Source: Eutreptiella sp. 'Long Island Sound 2002' (lineage: Eukaryota; Euglenozoa; Euglenophyceae; Eutreptiales; Eutreptiaceae). From it: DNA of 64,000 nucleotides. The stretch is from assembly GCA_964036045.1 (NCBI GenBank), contig OZ038392.1, forward strand, positions 25,610,663 through 25,674,662, read 5' to 3'. This document shows, in pieces, positions 10,111 to 23,105 of the stretch. The notes beneath the pieces are model-generated. The model searched no databases. It worked only from the letters and a program-made list of their open reading frames with translations, and was not told where the DNA came from. Numbering within the stretch: position 1 is the first letter of the stretch; each line of letters begins with the position of its first letter. The translations under genes were made by a program, and so were the position numbers.

Positions 10111-11792
10111 ACTTCTGAAAAAGTTCCGTGAAACAGCATCTCCCGTGTGGAGCAGACGGGTCACGGTTCCAGAAGACGCTGCAAGAAGTAACACAGTAAA
10201 TTTGACTTCTGAAGTCCCCATCCGTTGCAACAAGGCATGCATTTGTTCTGCACAGTGCACAACACTGCCGCCAAAGTACATCACCATTGCCAATCTGGTT
10301 GTACAAATCATAGACACCAATTCATCTCCTAAGCTTCCAATTCTTTGAGCTGGCAAACATCATTGTAATACCTACATAGAGCATGGACACCGCCTTGCCA
10401 CAGCACCAACGGCACAAAATTTGAATGAAATCCCACATGTATGACACCTATTTACAACCCCCACAAATATCGGGCACTAGAGTTTACAAATCCCACAACA
10501 CTTACTTAATCCCTCTCTATCATACGTGGAATGCTGTTACATTCCATTGCCATCGTTCAAAAAACTACAGGTGAACTCAGAAACGCCACCGCCAACTTCC
10601 ATTAATCATAACAATCCGCATAAAGCAATGCGCACCAAGCACCTTTAGATCATCAACTCCCGTTAATTGCAAGCTAAATTAGTTCCGGGCTCAATTTTGC
10701 AAATTGTCCAAATGTAGCTGTCGTTTCGGCGTTATGACTCAACAGGGAAAGTGCTATACATACATTTTCCATGCCTCCTTGAGGAGCGCCATTTCTAGTG
10801 CACAGTCAATAAAATTTTGCTTTGGTCAGAAAATGTTGGTGCGATGGCATTTCTGCAAGCTGGCAACTTTCAAACACCTACGAAATTGTGCAACACATTT
10901 TTTGTTTCTATCCACATTGTCCTGAATGGGAAGCAGGGTTGTCAACTCTGCATCCCGGCTTGGGATGTAAAATGTTGCCTCTAGGGCGCATTTTTGTCTC
11001 AGAAAAAGCCCTTTCTTTGGTGCTGGCGGCGTGAAACATTGGTTCTTCTGCTGCATTCTCATGCAATAATTGTATTTTTTGTACCCTTACAATGGGGACG
11101 GTACGGGATTCCACTATGCTGCTATGTTCAAAGCAGCATGTTTTGGGTCCAAAGCTGTTTTTTTTGCCTTACAATACGGCACTTTTAGGTGCTCACGACC
11201 TTGAAACGTTTTTGATTTCGTCATGCCATGTCGTGCAACACTCATTATTTTCAGCCAATATCCCTGAGAAAAGGCAAAAGACGGTTCCACCCTCCATCCA
11301 GGCTTCAATCATACCACTTTGCGGTACAAAACAAACCGGGCATTATTTCGCACTTTCTTCCTCCAAACCTGCTGTGTTTAGTCCTAGCACCCTTGAAACA
11401 CACGCTTTCCCGCTTCAATTAGATATAACACACCTTTTTTCCGTGCTTGCTCGCTCAAAATGCGAAGGGGTGGGGTTGCCACCCTGCACCCAGGCTACAA
11501 ACAGCCACGTTTGCATCTAACTAAATGGGCTTTCGGGCACAAAAAGTTGCAAATTATGGATTGTCGCAACCTTGACACACCTGTTTTTTTGCTACAATAA
11601 CCTGCAACACACATTGTTTTGAGTGCTGCACCTGCAAAGGGTGTGGGGCTGCAACTCAATACGCCTGTCTTGCGTACAAAAAACTGCCGTTTTTACACTT
11701 CTTCGCCCTCCAAAACGGTTTTTTTCCCCTGCCGACAGCCCTACTCCCTGCCACCCTACAACCCTACCACAATGACCATTCCTCACACACTT

Positions 11793-11829
11793 GCAAAACG
11801 GCCTTCTCTAAACGAGAAGGCCGTTTTGC
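11793..11829. repeat. Perfect 16-bp inverted repeat (hairpin)
   Basis: GCAAAACGGCCTTCTC, a 5-nt loop TAAAC, then the exact complement GAGAAGGCCGTTTTGC. It lies between an old repeat and the CACTGTCC minisatellite. There is no T run after it on the plus strand and no adjacent gene, so no regulatory role can be assigned. Confidence 0.75.
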
Positions 11830-11984
11830 CCCACAACAGTCACCTGTGCCTGCTGTCTTCGTTTACCATCACCACTATCACTATCATCGTCATTCTCATC
11901 TTCCTCATGAAAGAGGGAAAGGGACCAAAAGGTTTGGGTGTCATTGTTTCACCTACTATCGCTGTTGCAGTGCTGTCACTCCTG

Positions 11985-12345
11985 GCTACCACTGTCCACT
12001 GTCCACTGTCCACTGTCAACTGTCGACTGTCCACTGTTGCTTTCACTATTACTGTCACTATGCAGTCCCTATCCTGTCACCGTCCACGGTCACTGCTACA
12101 CCTGCTACACCAGTGTTCCTCCTACCATCAGTATTGCACTGCAGCCACTCCTGGCTCTCATTGTCACTGTACACTGTGCACTATGCACTGTCGCTGTCAC
12201 AATCGCTGTCGCTATGCAGTCCCTACCCTGTCACTGTCCACTGTCACTGTCACACCACTGTTCACCCTAGGATCACCATTGTAGTCCACTGTCCTCTGCC
12301 CACTGTCCACTGTCGCTTTCACTATTACTGTCACTATGCAGGCTT
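11985..12345 (+). repeat. CACTGTC-type degenerate minisatellite
   Basis: Repeats of CCACTGT and variants (CTGTCCACTGTCCACTGTC near 11995-12035), interleaved with a longer unit of about 100-140 bp containing TTTCACTATTACTGTCACTATGCAG. That unit occurs near 12040 and 12320, with a partial copy near 12210. The Ser/Leu/Thr-rich frames across it are repeat products. Confidence 0.75.
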
Positions 12346-15300
12346 TGGGATCTAGGAAAAAATACATCCTCTAAAAGAATAATCCGCATCTAAAAACAAA
12401 AAACAACCGATAACGCAACCCCCAAGTCCCTGCCCTGGCCCTACAAGAAACATGCAATGGAGACCACTGATTCACACTGTTTGTTGCATCTGGTAAAAAC
12501 ATGACGCCAAGCATTACACCCCTCCCAACAAGATTGCCTGATCCCAGATCCACCTTCCACACGTGCTGTTGCAGTACAATTTAGATCACGTGAGGATGAT
12601 GGATAATGCAACCCACTTGATGGCGTAGGAACCTGTCACTGTGCAACTGTTGCACAAGACGCCTTTGTTGTGGACAAGGGCTGGAGTGCCATGGACTTTT
12701 GGACATGACACGAACAAATTCACAACCAGCATTGAGGACAAATGTCGTGCGTTGCTGGTGCGTACGGCAATGCATTTCAGGCAACCATCCATAGAGCCAC
12801 ACGACGAACATAGGCACTACTTTCCCAATACACCACACCTTACCTCTACCACATCTACCAACGATAACTAACGATTGAAATCCACACGCATGTCTAACCA
12901 TTCAAATCCACAAGCATGTAGACGTGCAACGGCAACAAGGGCAACAAACATCACCAGTCTCGCGTGGTGCATGAGGATGACGCTTCTGCCAAACTAAGGG
13001 AAGGCACTTACACGTGAAGCATGTCGAAAATGTTCCTTTACCGCGACGCCGATGCCGAAATACTGCCTAATTAACTTTCGTCCAGTCCGGTCCACCGAAT
13101 CTCGCAAATCCAAATCCGTTGCAATTATTTTACTAAGTATGCAAAAAACGCACCCATACCTTCGCTTCTGCACAAATCCAATCCACCAGGCAGCCTTGCA
13201 CGCGCGCAGTCCTGCTTTTGCCGCCCGCACAAATTCCTCTCCCGGCAAAAAGGTGTTTTCAACGAAAAAGGTTGGTGACACGATCGCTTCTGATTCATAT
13301 CACTGAGAATGTCGCATTCCCAAATATGTAAACAATACCCGATGGGACCAAAGACTTCTCTCGATGATCGCTCGGGGGACCGATATCGTGATCGTCTCCT
13401 GTCCGGCTGCCGGGACGCAACCCACAGCCGAAAATTGGAGCGGGCCGCGGGCCCAAAGGAACAAGGGAGGGCGGAAGGGGAGAAGCAGGCTCGAATCATT
13501 GTCGGTAGAACCATGAAGGAAGATTGCTGCGCTTCTGTAGCTAAGCGTAGAGGTACAGGTATGAGAAAAGAGTCCATGCCCACAATGCATGCAACACCAT
13601 CCAAACGAGGTATAGCCTACCTACTAGCGTAATCAGGCAAATGCATCAAAGCTGAGTGCTAGCTCAGAAGCATAGATTAGAAAGGCAGCCCTAGACAACT
13701 GTAACCTTCGTGAATAGAAGCAAATTTTTCTATGCATGTATGTGGCTCTAGCTAGGCAGCAAGATTGTTTAAAGTTTAAAACTGACACTAAGGATGAAAC
13801 ATTTTATCTAGATGAAGAAGATGAAGAAAATGAAGGCAACATTGAAGTATGCGACCCCTTTACATATGTATAGCCATGGTTACTTCAAAACATTAAGCAA
13901 TTCTAAGAAAGAAAGATAGGTTTGATGCATGTTACATGGCTAGGCTTGGTTGCCGGAACGCTACGCGCCCCCCCAACCAAGCCTAGCATATCCTTTCATC
14001 ATTTGGTCTCAGACAAAAAAATTAAATATGTCCTCTCTTCAAGGCTCAAAACGTACAAAAAGGATCAAAATATTGAAAAAATAGTTGTTTCGTGGTTCAA
14101 AATTGTTCAAAACAATCCTACTTTGGCAAACATGAAGTTCAACGATCTGAATGCAATGTTTCGTAACTTCGTTTTGCAGACTTTGATACAATGACCTACC
14201 TTACCTTGCCGTGGAAAGGACAACATGTTTCGACACAACGTTTCCGATTGAAGGCTACAAAAAACAGCGGAACTGCATTTTTTCAGCAAAGCGCAACTCA
14301 TTTGCCCTCGGCATTATGGTAGTAGTGACTGATTGCTGTTTACGCCTCCCCAACCGGCTCCATCTTTGCTATCTATATGTGTCTGCTGCCTTGCTAGCTG
14401 AAGAAGGAGTGTAGTAACAAACATGCGAGCCTCGATGAAAACCTACATTTGTAGCACTGTAGTTGCCAAAGAAAACTTGTCATTTTCACCAATGCTTTGC
14501 TATGCTACAAGCACGTTTAAAAATACCAGATTAACCTTTGCATTGTCTTCGGCTCCCATGCAGAGATTTGGGATGGGCTAGGTCTCTGCTCGCAACTCTG
14601 CCATATGGGTAAGCATTGAGTCTACTCTTTGAGCATTAAATCCAGAAACAACAAACATTGTCCCAAAAACGGTCTTTGGCGACCTACTTTTCAAACTTTG
14701 GATATTTCTGCCTACAATATTTATTTTTCTGTGCCCAGGTCACGTATCATAGCTTTGCATGCGATAGTAGGTTGTTTGAGACAGCTAGTGCCCATACAAA
14801 AAGATAATGGAAACATAATCAAAGACATAACATCATTTTAACCAAGATTTTGAGCGTTTCACTTTTTTTCTGACAAAAGGTTCCTAAAACACAGGTCTAT
14901 CCTTGATTGTTCTCCTTGCTCCTGGATAGCTTTGATGGTCGATAGTTTTCACTCTAGTAGCTTTCTTATACGTGCACCTGAATGCCTGTATGAAGAATAT
15001 TTGATTGCTCGGAGCGGAAGTACGATTACTGGACGACTTCTAGGCTTTTGCACCTTTACATTACAATGTACAATGGAACGAAAAATTTTAAGAATGTGGT
15101 AACACACTTTGATGTCGCAAAACATTGCTATAGGTGACATCATTTGTACTTTGGCAATGTGCGGAATCCAAAACCAGGCAAAGGCTTGCTTTTGCATTGC
15201 AAAGTGCTCAGTGCATCGCACAACCGCCATGTGAAATTACCATAACAAACCGATTGAATGAAGAACAAGAAATTTCATACCCTTCATGCAACATTTTCCA

Positions 15301-16296
15301 TTCTCCGAAATTTTTTCGGTTTCTACAAGATTGGAACCGATGAGTTGATTTTTTCTTAACTCTAAAGCTGAAACCAACAAATACTTGTTGCTCATCAGTT
15401 ATGAAGATGTGAATGAGGAATCAATTATTGCTTATGTCCAATTGATTATGTTCAAATTTGGACAGTGAGATTCAATTTTCCACAGTTCGAAAAATGTCCA
15501 CAGTTCGACCGCCGCCATAGTCGGAATTTGCCTGCTGCTGAAAAGTCGATTTTGGGATTTGCTCGGAATTGGATTCCGGGTCCGTTGCATATTTTCGTTG
15601 CCTTTCGAACCCAAAAAATCTACCCCAGTTGCTCGAGGAGGGGGTGCGCACTTCTATACAGATGGTTCAGTGGTCCGTGGCGGCCGGGGCCCTCTCCCAG
15701 CCGCCGCATCTACCAGCGGGCTGTCGCGCATAAGCAAAAACCCTCTATTATTTTTCTGTGAATACACTTTTAACAGGTGGAACAGATACCCTCTGCTGTG
15801 GTTCATCGCACGGTGCATCCCTCTGCGTGTCTTTTGTTGATTCAGATTTTCAGAATTCCCATCCCTTAAGAAATGTCTCGCAAGCAGCTCTTGACCACAT
15901 AGTTCGACTGGGTGGACCCGGAGGTGGGTCCAGGTCCCCACTCTTCCACCCTACCCAACCCTGTGTCTCCACCCACCAATGACTACTCTTATGAATAGAA
16001 TCACGTTCCCGAACCTCTGCCCCCCCTGGTGCTCGAATGCGACCGCTCATAAAAAGAGCTAGACGAACATTTCCCCGCCACTGCTTCACGTGCGGAGTCC
16101 CCATGGCCATAGAATTGTTGTGTCCGCGTGTTGGGGCGCAAATCAACGGTTCAATTTTGGCCCTCCCAGCGCCCTTCCCCCTCCCCCTCCTAGTATGCTG
16201 CTGCAATCTCAGACAGATGCTTAACCATACCCTACACCAAAGTAGCAATCCAAAGGACAAAACAAAAGCATTGGACATCTCTGCCTATGATCAACA

Positions 16297-16811
16297 TCAT
16301 GGTTTGTATACGAATGACCGATTATATGCCTCATATGCCGGTAGGACGGCCTCCACTTGGTCCCAAAGGTGAGGCCGATTCCCCTCAACACAGAGCGTTG
16401 TATAGTGCCAGGTTGAGGATACTTTGATCTTTCTAATTGCTTCTTTTAACACCTCCACCGTTAATTTGTTCACATTAGGCTCAAAAACAGGATGGCACCT
16501 ATGGAGGCTGGCCAAAACACTTCTTTCTCTATGCTCTGCACGTTGTTTGCATTCTTCCTCTTGGCACTTCTACAAAAGCAACCACGCCTTCAAGTATGTA
16601 TACTCTTTGTAGCTCAGCTCAGGGTCCCCATCCATGGTCCTAGCCAATTCTCTAAAAAAACGAACATGTCCCATGTAATGCCCATACATTCCATCTTTGA
16701 AATGCGTGAGGCGCACACGGTGTTAAATTCCCGCGTTGCATCTCGTTCCTCTATTTGAATCATCTCAGTATCCTCTGGTTGCACTTGCTTTGGTGTTTGC
16801 TCCTGCTCCAT
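16297..16811 (-). pseudogene. Element E-related gag-like gene, decayed copy
   Basis: The first 25 or so residues from the ATG at 16811 (MEQEQTPKQVQPEDTE...) match the gag-like protein of element E at 49920 and 53634. After REF the sequence is entirely different. The rest reads RELARTMDGDPELSYKEY... in the next frame after a one-base change in a T run near 16662. It then meets one in-frame TAG and continues to 16297 (VEVLKEAIRKIKVSSTWHY). It is a relic of a protein sharing its N-terminus and leader with E but with another body. Function unknown; a retroelement structural protein is the likeliest reading. Confidence 0.5.
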
Positions 16812-17722
16812 TTCAGGTACTCAAAGATTGCAGTGGAAAATACAACCAGACCAAGACTCCAAGATGAGCAGAACTGGGATCAATAAAATAATAAAGAACT
16901 TGATGGGGCTGTACAATGAACAGACAAACAATGGGTGATGTTGGGCCTCGTGTTTGCTCGTATGCATGCATGTATGCATCAGGACCACTCAGGACTTCCG
17001 TCTGCACCCTGCAACAGTGAACAGTGACTTCAGATCAGGGCAAAAATGGTATATCTCAGAAATCAGGCTTCCTGCAAATATAGTCAAACAGACGAAAGAA
17101 AAATGGTTTCCCAATGATAAAAAATGATAGAAAATCACTTTGAATGTCATCCAGGAATTTTCTGTAGCTCAGGAAATAATGAATTCATGTCTGCAGAACT
17201 AAGTAGGAACTTCCCTGATGACCTCAGAACTCAGTAGGTATCGCCCATAGTTGAAACGGCGCCCTCACGGGGCAAAAATGGTCAAAAAAAGTGAAATAGT
17301 CTTATGACCACTACATAGATGCGGAATTTTATGCTGAGTCTGAAGATAATATTGGTTCTCTGTGAAACAACCATATTTTGGAGAAAAATGCAGATTACTG
17401 AACAGCTCAATCTCAATGAGACTAGCCAAAAAAAATCGATAAAGCAAAGGCCAACACCCATGTTGTGCTATATTACAAATAGTGTTCAAAGAAGAAACAA
17501 TGGGATAACAAACAATAACTCATGGCATATAACACAATAGATAAACCCTCTTTTGAATTAAAGTTAAGCCATTAAGTGTCTTTCACCCATATTGGAAATG
17601 ATCAAGCTCCATGGATAAAACTTCCCCCAATGTCCCAACCAAACTCCAATAAAGAATAATACCATTGCTCTATATGTAACCAATATTTTGAGAAATTGTT
17701 GCTCATTCATGGACTTTTAACA
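16812..17722 (-). mobile_element. Element E leader / 5' terminal region, diverged third copy
   Basis: Similar, with scattered differences, to 49010-49919 (plus) and 54544-53635 (minus). Homology begins at TGTTAAAAG at position 17722 on the minus strand; the sequence outside differs from that next to the other copies, so this is the terminus of the element. A TG start fits an LTR, but no second copy in the same orientation was found, so the LTR 3' boundary is undetermined. Confidence 0.6.
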
Positions 17723-18433
17723 CCCCTCCAAGCCTGAATACACGCTGTGTGTGAAGGCGTCGTCCAAGAATGACTCCCAGGTTCCACGTAACCAACAGAT
17801 CTCACCTTGATCCGGCGTCAATGGGGTCCAATCTTACTAAAAATTGGGAGTAGAACCAACCATACATGACCAAATGTAGCCCAAGATGAGTCCTTCAAAC
17901 GGTCTCTGGATACTCCAGTGTCCTCCTCGTACGCTCTCGTAGTCGTGAACGATGTTCCTGGTCGCAGTAGTCAGAACCACTTGCCGGCCTGTTCATTTTC
18001 TGCTGTAACCTACATAACATGGAGCAGAGGTACACCGAAAGTCTATAACCATAATAGTACAGGCTGCAATGATGTGATTGTCTTTTTTTATGCTCGTGCA
18101 TCTTGTGTTTTGGGGCACAGGAAGTGTTTCGTACGCAATCACGTAGCAATCATTTTCTTTTTCAAAACCGAGAATTGGTGTGCAGCAAGGCGGGTTGTCA
18201 ACCTAAACAGAAACAGCACAATGGGCACGCAGGAACAGGATGAAAAACCACGAAGCTCAGGAAGCAGGTAGCAATCTTCTTCTTTTTTGAAACGAATAAT
18301 TGGTGTACATGAAGCGGGTTGTCAGCCGGGAAAGTCACAATAGGCATGCAAGAACAGTATGAAATACCACCAAACGCTGAATGAACGCAAAATAGTTGTT
18401 TTCGTAGTGCAAACAAGCAGATATTTTGGACCC
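17723..18433. other. Intergenic; two-copy tandem repeat of about 125 bp
   Basis: No gene supported. 18143-18270 and 18271-18390 are two diverged tandem copies (TAGCAATC.T..TCTTTTT..AAACC, then GCGGGTTGTCA and CAATGGGCA/CAATAGGCA). The rest, 17723-18142, shows nothing recognisable. Confidence 0.5.
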
Positions 18434-18670
18434 TGTCGTATCCTGCCGTATCCTGCCGTATCCTGCCGTATCCTGCCGTATCTGTCGTATCCTGCCGTAT
18501 CCTGCCGTATCCTGCGTATCCTGCCGTATCCTGCCGTATCCTGCCGTATCCTGCCGTATCCTGCCGTATCCTGCCGTATCCTGCCGTATCCTGCCGTATC
18601 CTGCCGTATCCTGCCGTATCCTGCCGTATCCTGCCGTATCCTGCCGTATCCTGCCGTATCCTGCCGTATC
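18434..18670 (+). repeat. GTATCCTGCC 10-bp minisatellite, left array
   Basis: About 24 head-to-tail copies of GTATCCTGCC with two shortened units near 18480 and 18513. The array ends at TACGCGTA followed by CAGGGAAACCC, after which element C coding sequence starts. Any peptide across it (PYPAVSC repeats) is a repeat product. The inverted form of the same array lies at 26671-26848. Confidence 0.95.
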
Positions 18671-18689
18671 GAATACGCGTAACAGGGAA

Positions 18690-21600
18690 ACCCTAATGAC
18701 TATTATCTGGATGTCTCGGCCCTACTCAGTGAGTGTTACTCAGTCTCCAGGGATGAGTATGGGAAATCAAATTTGGCAGCCGCAGACGTTTTTGAGGAGA
18801 AGATCAAAAATTTGCCTTCCAAAACTCAAGAAGTCCTACGTCAAAGGAAGGTTGCTTTTGGACCGTTGATGGCGCATGGTTCATGTGAGAAGTTGGTTAC
18901 CATGCATTTGGAATCGATGGATGAGCACAAGAATACCACAGTGCGTTCAAAGCCATTTTCAGCTAGCAAGGCCGACAGTGAGGAGATAATGCATCAAATC
19001 ACCGGACGCATTGCAGCCGACCTCGCGGAAAAATATGAGCAAGCAGAGTATCCAAAATACTGCTGTTCATGCTTCTTGGTAGACAGACCAGGGAGCAACG
19101 CAAAAAGACTGGTTGTCCATTACAGGAAGTTGCACAAACTCACGAAAACATTCAGGGAGTCTACCAAGTTTGGAACAGGCGCTGGAAAGAGCTGCTCATT
19201 GCCGTTTCAAATCCAAATTGGATAACCGCAGTGGTTTCTGGCAAGTGGAGTTAACAAAACGAGCACAGGATCTATCAGCATTTATTGCACCTGATGGTCA
19301 AGTGTTCAAATCGAAAGTTATGCCGTTTGGGTTGACGAATGCTCCGGCAACTTTCCAGGAGCTCATGAACCAGGTCGTGGCCCGTATGAAGCTGAAACCT
19401 ACGGTGCAGGCACTACTGAAAGAGGGGGCAGTCATTGAGGTCTATATAGATGATGTTCTATTGGGGAGCGATGACGCTGATGACCATTTACGTTTGGTGG
19501 AGGAGTTTTTACACACTTGTGAAGAATGCAATACCCGCGTGAAGTTGGAAAAATGTGAATTCATGCAAGAGGAAATTGAAGATTTGGGTTTCCAAGTTGG
19601 ATGGAGATGGTGGCGACCTGTGAAGGAAAACGTTGCCCCAAATTTGAAGGCTTCTATTCGTGATGACAAGACCCGTGGCGTCAAGGACATCAGAGCTTTC
19701 CTAGTATCCTGTAATTTTTAGAGGAGGCACATCCCCACTTTCACGTACAGTAGCCACCTTCTCACGGACTTGACCAAGAAGACTGTACCTTGGAAGTGGA
19801 CACCAGAGCATGAAGCGCAGTTTCAGGGGATCAAGGAAAAGCTGAGTTCACTGAGGCTGTTGGGCACACCTGCACCTGACGGCGAGTTCGTGGTCATCAC
19901 TGATGCTTCTCCTGTGGGAGGCGGAGGTACACTTCTGCAGTGGCAACGAATTCCAGGAGCAGCTGCAAGGAGAATAGCGGATGAACTGAGGACAGTCGGA
20001 GTCAATCGTGACGGCTCACTCAAGCACAACTACAATTCGCAGGAATTCAATCTCTCACCTATTGCCGACTGGAATTGGAAATGGTCCTCAACTAGAGCTA
20101 ACTACAGCACGTATGAACGTGAATTACTCTCTGGAATTTTGCTTATCGCTGGACAAAGCCGACTGTTTGGCAGCAATTCCGTGGTGTATATATGTGATCG
20201 GGAGTCCACGGAGACGTTTCTCAAGGGGGCCCCTCCTGAAAACCGAAAACTCAGACGGTGTTGGACGTTTCTGGCTCAGCTGAAGCTCAACATCTACAGG
20301 GTACCGGGTCTGAAAAATGAGCTATGTGATTGGCTCTCACGTGAAAATTTCGATGAGAAAATTTCTGCAAGCTCTGAAGCTCTCTCTCGAGAAGCTTTTC
20401 AGGAAATGGATGTCCAATTGGATCTTACTATGAGCAAAGCTGAACTACTCAGTTCTCTACGCAAGTCTGACTATGTGGAGGAGTATGGAGATATTTGAAA
20501 GCCCTAGGGGATGGATCCTATGCACTGGTGGACAAGGAGCTGTGGTCGCTATCCTCAAGTGGTATTCTGAGGAAGGAAGTGCAAACATGCATACCCAAGA
20601 AGGCGCTGGGCGCAGCCCTACAGTGGACCCACGATGTTGTCGGTCATCCTGGACCAGATTCCTGGCTCTGGGCTTTCGAGAAGATGTTCCACACTCGCGT
20701 ACCTGACACAGAGTTGACACAGAAAATTGAGGACATGCACAGGACATGCAAGGAGTGTGTCACGAGCAAGCGGAACCGAACCAGCGATGGAGGCCTACTT
20801 GGCGTCCTGCCACTGCCACACATGGTCAATGCACTGCTGTATGTGGATTTCATTGACAGACCCAAGTGTCATAACTACGACTATGCCTTGATGATTGTGG
20901 ACGCTCTGAGTGCTTTCTGTCAAGATGTACCATGCAACAAGACTATCCATGGAGAAGGCGTGCTGAAGCTCATCAAACACCATTGGATTCGTTTCTATGG
21001 CCCACCTGTTTGTATCCACAGTGACAAGGATATTCGCTTCAAGGGAGACTATGGCTGGTATCGCAGCGTATTTGCTGCAATGGGCGTGGAAGTATCGTTC
21101 TCACAACCTTACCGCCCACAATGAAACGGACTATGCGAGCGTATCAATGATGAGTACCAGGAAGAGCTCCGTATTCTGAGGCAGAGTATTAAAACCAGCA
21201 ATTGGGTCCAGTTGAACGACTACGTGGTCATATGTATGAACCACAAGCAGAGAGGAAAATCTGGCTATTCACGAGGAGATGTTTTCAATGGAAGGCCTAC
21301 TCTACGTTTGGACCTACCCTTTCCACACGAAGGCAACGTTCAGGTGCAGGACTGGGTCAAAGAACAAAACAAGATTGCCCAAGTTGTTCAAACCCCCTTG
21401 AGGAAAGGACGAGCGAGTCGGTTTGAACGCGTCAATAGAAGGAGGAAACCTGCAGTTTTCAATGTTGGCGACTACGTGTTTGTGAGCAGAAAGAGGTTCA
21501 AGCAATTGGAAGTACCTAAGGGTACCACGAAGGATGTTATGTGGTATGGTCCCTACCTTGTTACTGGAGTCAGCAGCGGCGGTATTACGGCGCGTTGCAG

Positions 21601-22057
21601 TCCTACTTTGGGCGGCGAAGTACCTGTTGCCTTTGAGTTCGTGAAGCCCTTCCCATTTGAGCTGGTGGATGACTATGGCGAAGACACGATCGAAGAAGGA
21701 GACACAGACATGCTGAATGATGACGAGCGAGCAGCGTTGGCGGACAAACAGGACATGGTGGCAAATGAGCAGGATATACCATTCTACAATCAGACTGAGA
21801 TGGAGAGAATTGGAGCTTATCACGTCCAACAGATCCTGAGAGGACAATATAGGCAAGGCCGGCATTTGTGGAAATGGGAAGGCTATGGCACGAGCGAGAG
21901 CACTTGGGAACTAGTTCGTGCATTTGTGCATGATGACGGAAAGCTGAATCATGTTTTTGTGGATAACTGTCTGGCACACGCACCTCGTTTTGACACAGCG
22001 CTAAGGCAGGCTCGGCGGATCAGCAGCACACTGAACAAGAAGTCCAGCGCGGAGTAA
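18690..22057 (+). pseudogene. Element C: 3' half of chromovirus pol (RT-RNase H-integrase-chromodomain)
   Basis: Coding begins about 20 bp after the minisatellite (YYLDVSALLSECYS). RT: KSKLDNRSGFWQVELTK (motif A), MPFGLTNAPATFQELM, YIDD (about 19443-19454). RNase H: VVITDASPVGGGGTLLQW to LCDWLSREN. Integrase: zinc-binding HDVVGH...CKECV, then VDFIDRP, HSDKDIRF and, after a stop, ERINDEY carrying the catalytic Glu. A C-terminal chromodomain is present (YHVQQILRGQYRQGRHLWKW, then YGTSESTWE). Damage: frameshifts near 19145 and 20490, TAG at 19719-19721 within CNF(Y)RR, and TGA at 21122-21124 just before the integrase Glu. No gag, protease or 5' LTR is on this side; those parts of the same kind of element lie inverted at 26849-29742. 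The copy is dead. Confidence 0.85.
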
Positions 22058-23105
22058 CCCAACGAACAGACTGCCACGGACAACAAGGAACCAGGAGAGG
22101 TCAGTACCAAGAAGGTCTCAGAGCAGCGCGGAGGCAAACAGCGACGTACAGAAGAGCCTACAGTTGGTGATATTGCAGAAGACTGGTTACTTTGATTGAT
22201 TTCCGAGAGCCTGAGGAGGAAAGAGTACCTTGAAGTCTGTTTTCATGCTTTTTATGCTTCCACTGGCGGGCCAAGGTGAAAACCTGCAGAACTTCACTTC
22301 ATTCTGCAGAACAATCATTGAAGTTCAGGATATATCCGGAAAAGTACAGTTTAAGGCATGGAAAAGCCCACACCTTGTTTGGTCTCCATTATTCCTCTTT
22401 GGAATTTCGGAGGGACTGCCGGCTTTCTGCGCTCTTAGCCGCTCGCGCCGCCATCAAGGTCAGCAGCACAATTTTGGGAACCAGAAAGAAAGGAGTTGGA
22501 AGAGGTTTCAAGGTCGAATATTGAACAGTTTTGAAAGGCGGATATGACTGGCATAACAGCAAGTTCTGGGATTACGACAAGTTCTGGAGGGAGTTGAGTT
22601 GGAGGGAGCCAAGTATCAAGGAACCTGGGGTTATTGACGTTCCCAAAATCTTTTGGTTAGTTCATGGTTGGAAAGTACTTTGAATATTACATGGTCCTGG
22701 TTCAACTTCGCAGCACCTATGGCCAACTTGAAGCCAAGTTTAAGTAACTACATGTTGAGTTTTAGGGCTTTGGAGGGAGTTATTTCCAAGGCACCTACGT
22801 AACTTGAACCAGTGGTCTACATGTTGAGGCGAACACGTAAAGCAACGCGTTAGAAGTCTGGACGCGCCGTTGTACACGTGCAGCGAGGAGCTGAACCCTC
22901 ATGCCCTGGCATTTGTGTTATGACAGGCTGATTCATGTGGCTGGATTGGGGCATCCTGGTACATTTATTATTTGGGATCTGGAGCTCAAGTTCATATGCT
23001 GGAGTTTGATGGCTGCGAGTGCAGGCCCCCAGCAACATCTACGACCAGCTCACAGCTGAGGTACTGGCCTGATATCTAGGGTGCCTACTTCACTGAATTT
23101 ATGGC
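22058..23105. other. Downstream flank of element C, no supported gene
   Basis: Probably begins with the 3' untranslated region or LTR of element C; no second copy in the window allows its boundary to be set. Repeated phrases (GGAGGGAGTTGAGTTGGAGGG, AAGTTCTGG twice) occur near 22560-22600. Reading frames are short and unconvincing. Confidence 0.4.

Larger units (their letters stand above)
10111..16296. other. Lower-GC intergenic DNA, no supported gene
   Basis: Base composition changes abruptly at about 10106. Reading frames are short and match nothing I recognise. The least random are 10096-10356 (minus, 86 aa) and 13922-14194 (plus, 90 aa, basic), neither with a known motif. 10900-11700 contains loosely repeated phrases (CTGCATCCCGGCTTGGGATG and CTGCACCCAGGCTAC), probably an old repeat. 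Two defined elements inside are listed separately (11793 hairpin, 11985 minisatellite). Confidence 0.5.

Noticed and set aside
13125-13604. 159-codon minus frame
   Set aside because: No motif and mixed composition, with a plus frame of equal quality opposite it and no support from repeats or neighbours.
18434-18670. CRISPR array
   Set aside because: Units are contiguous 10-mers without spacers, in a eukaryotic transposon setting.
18359-18869. PYPAVSC repeat peptide
   Set aside because: Translation of the 10-bp minisatellite; it has three frames of similar peptides and no independent coding support.
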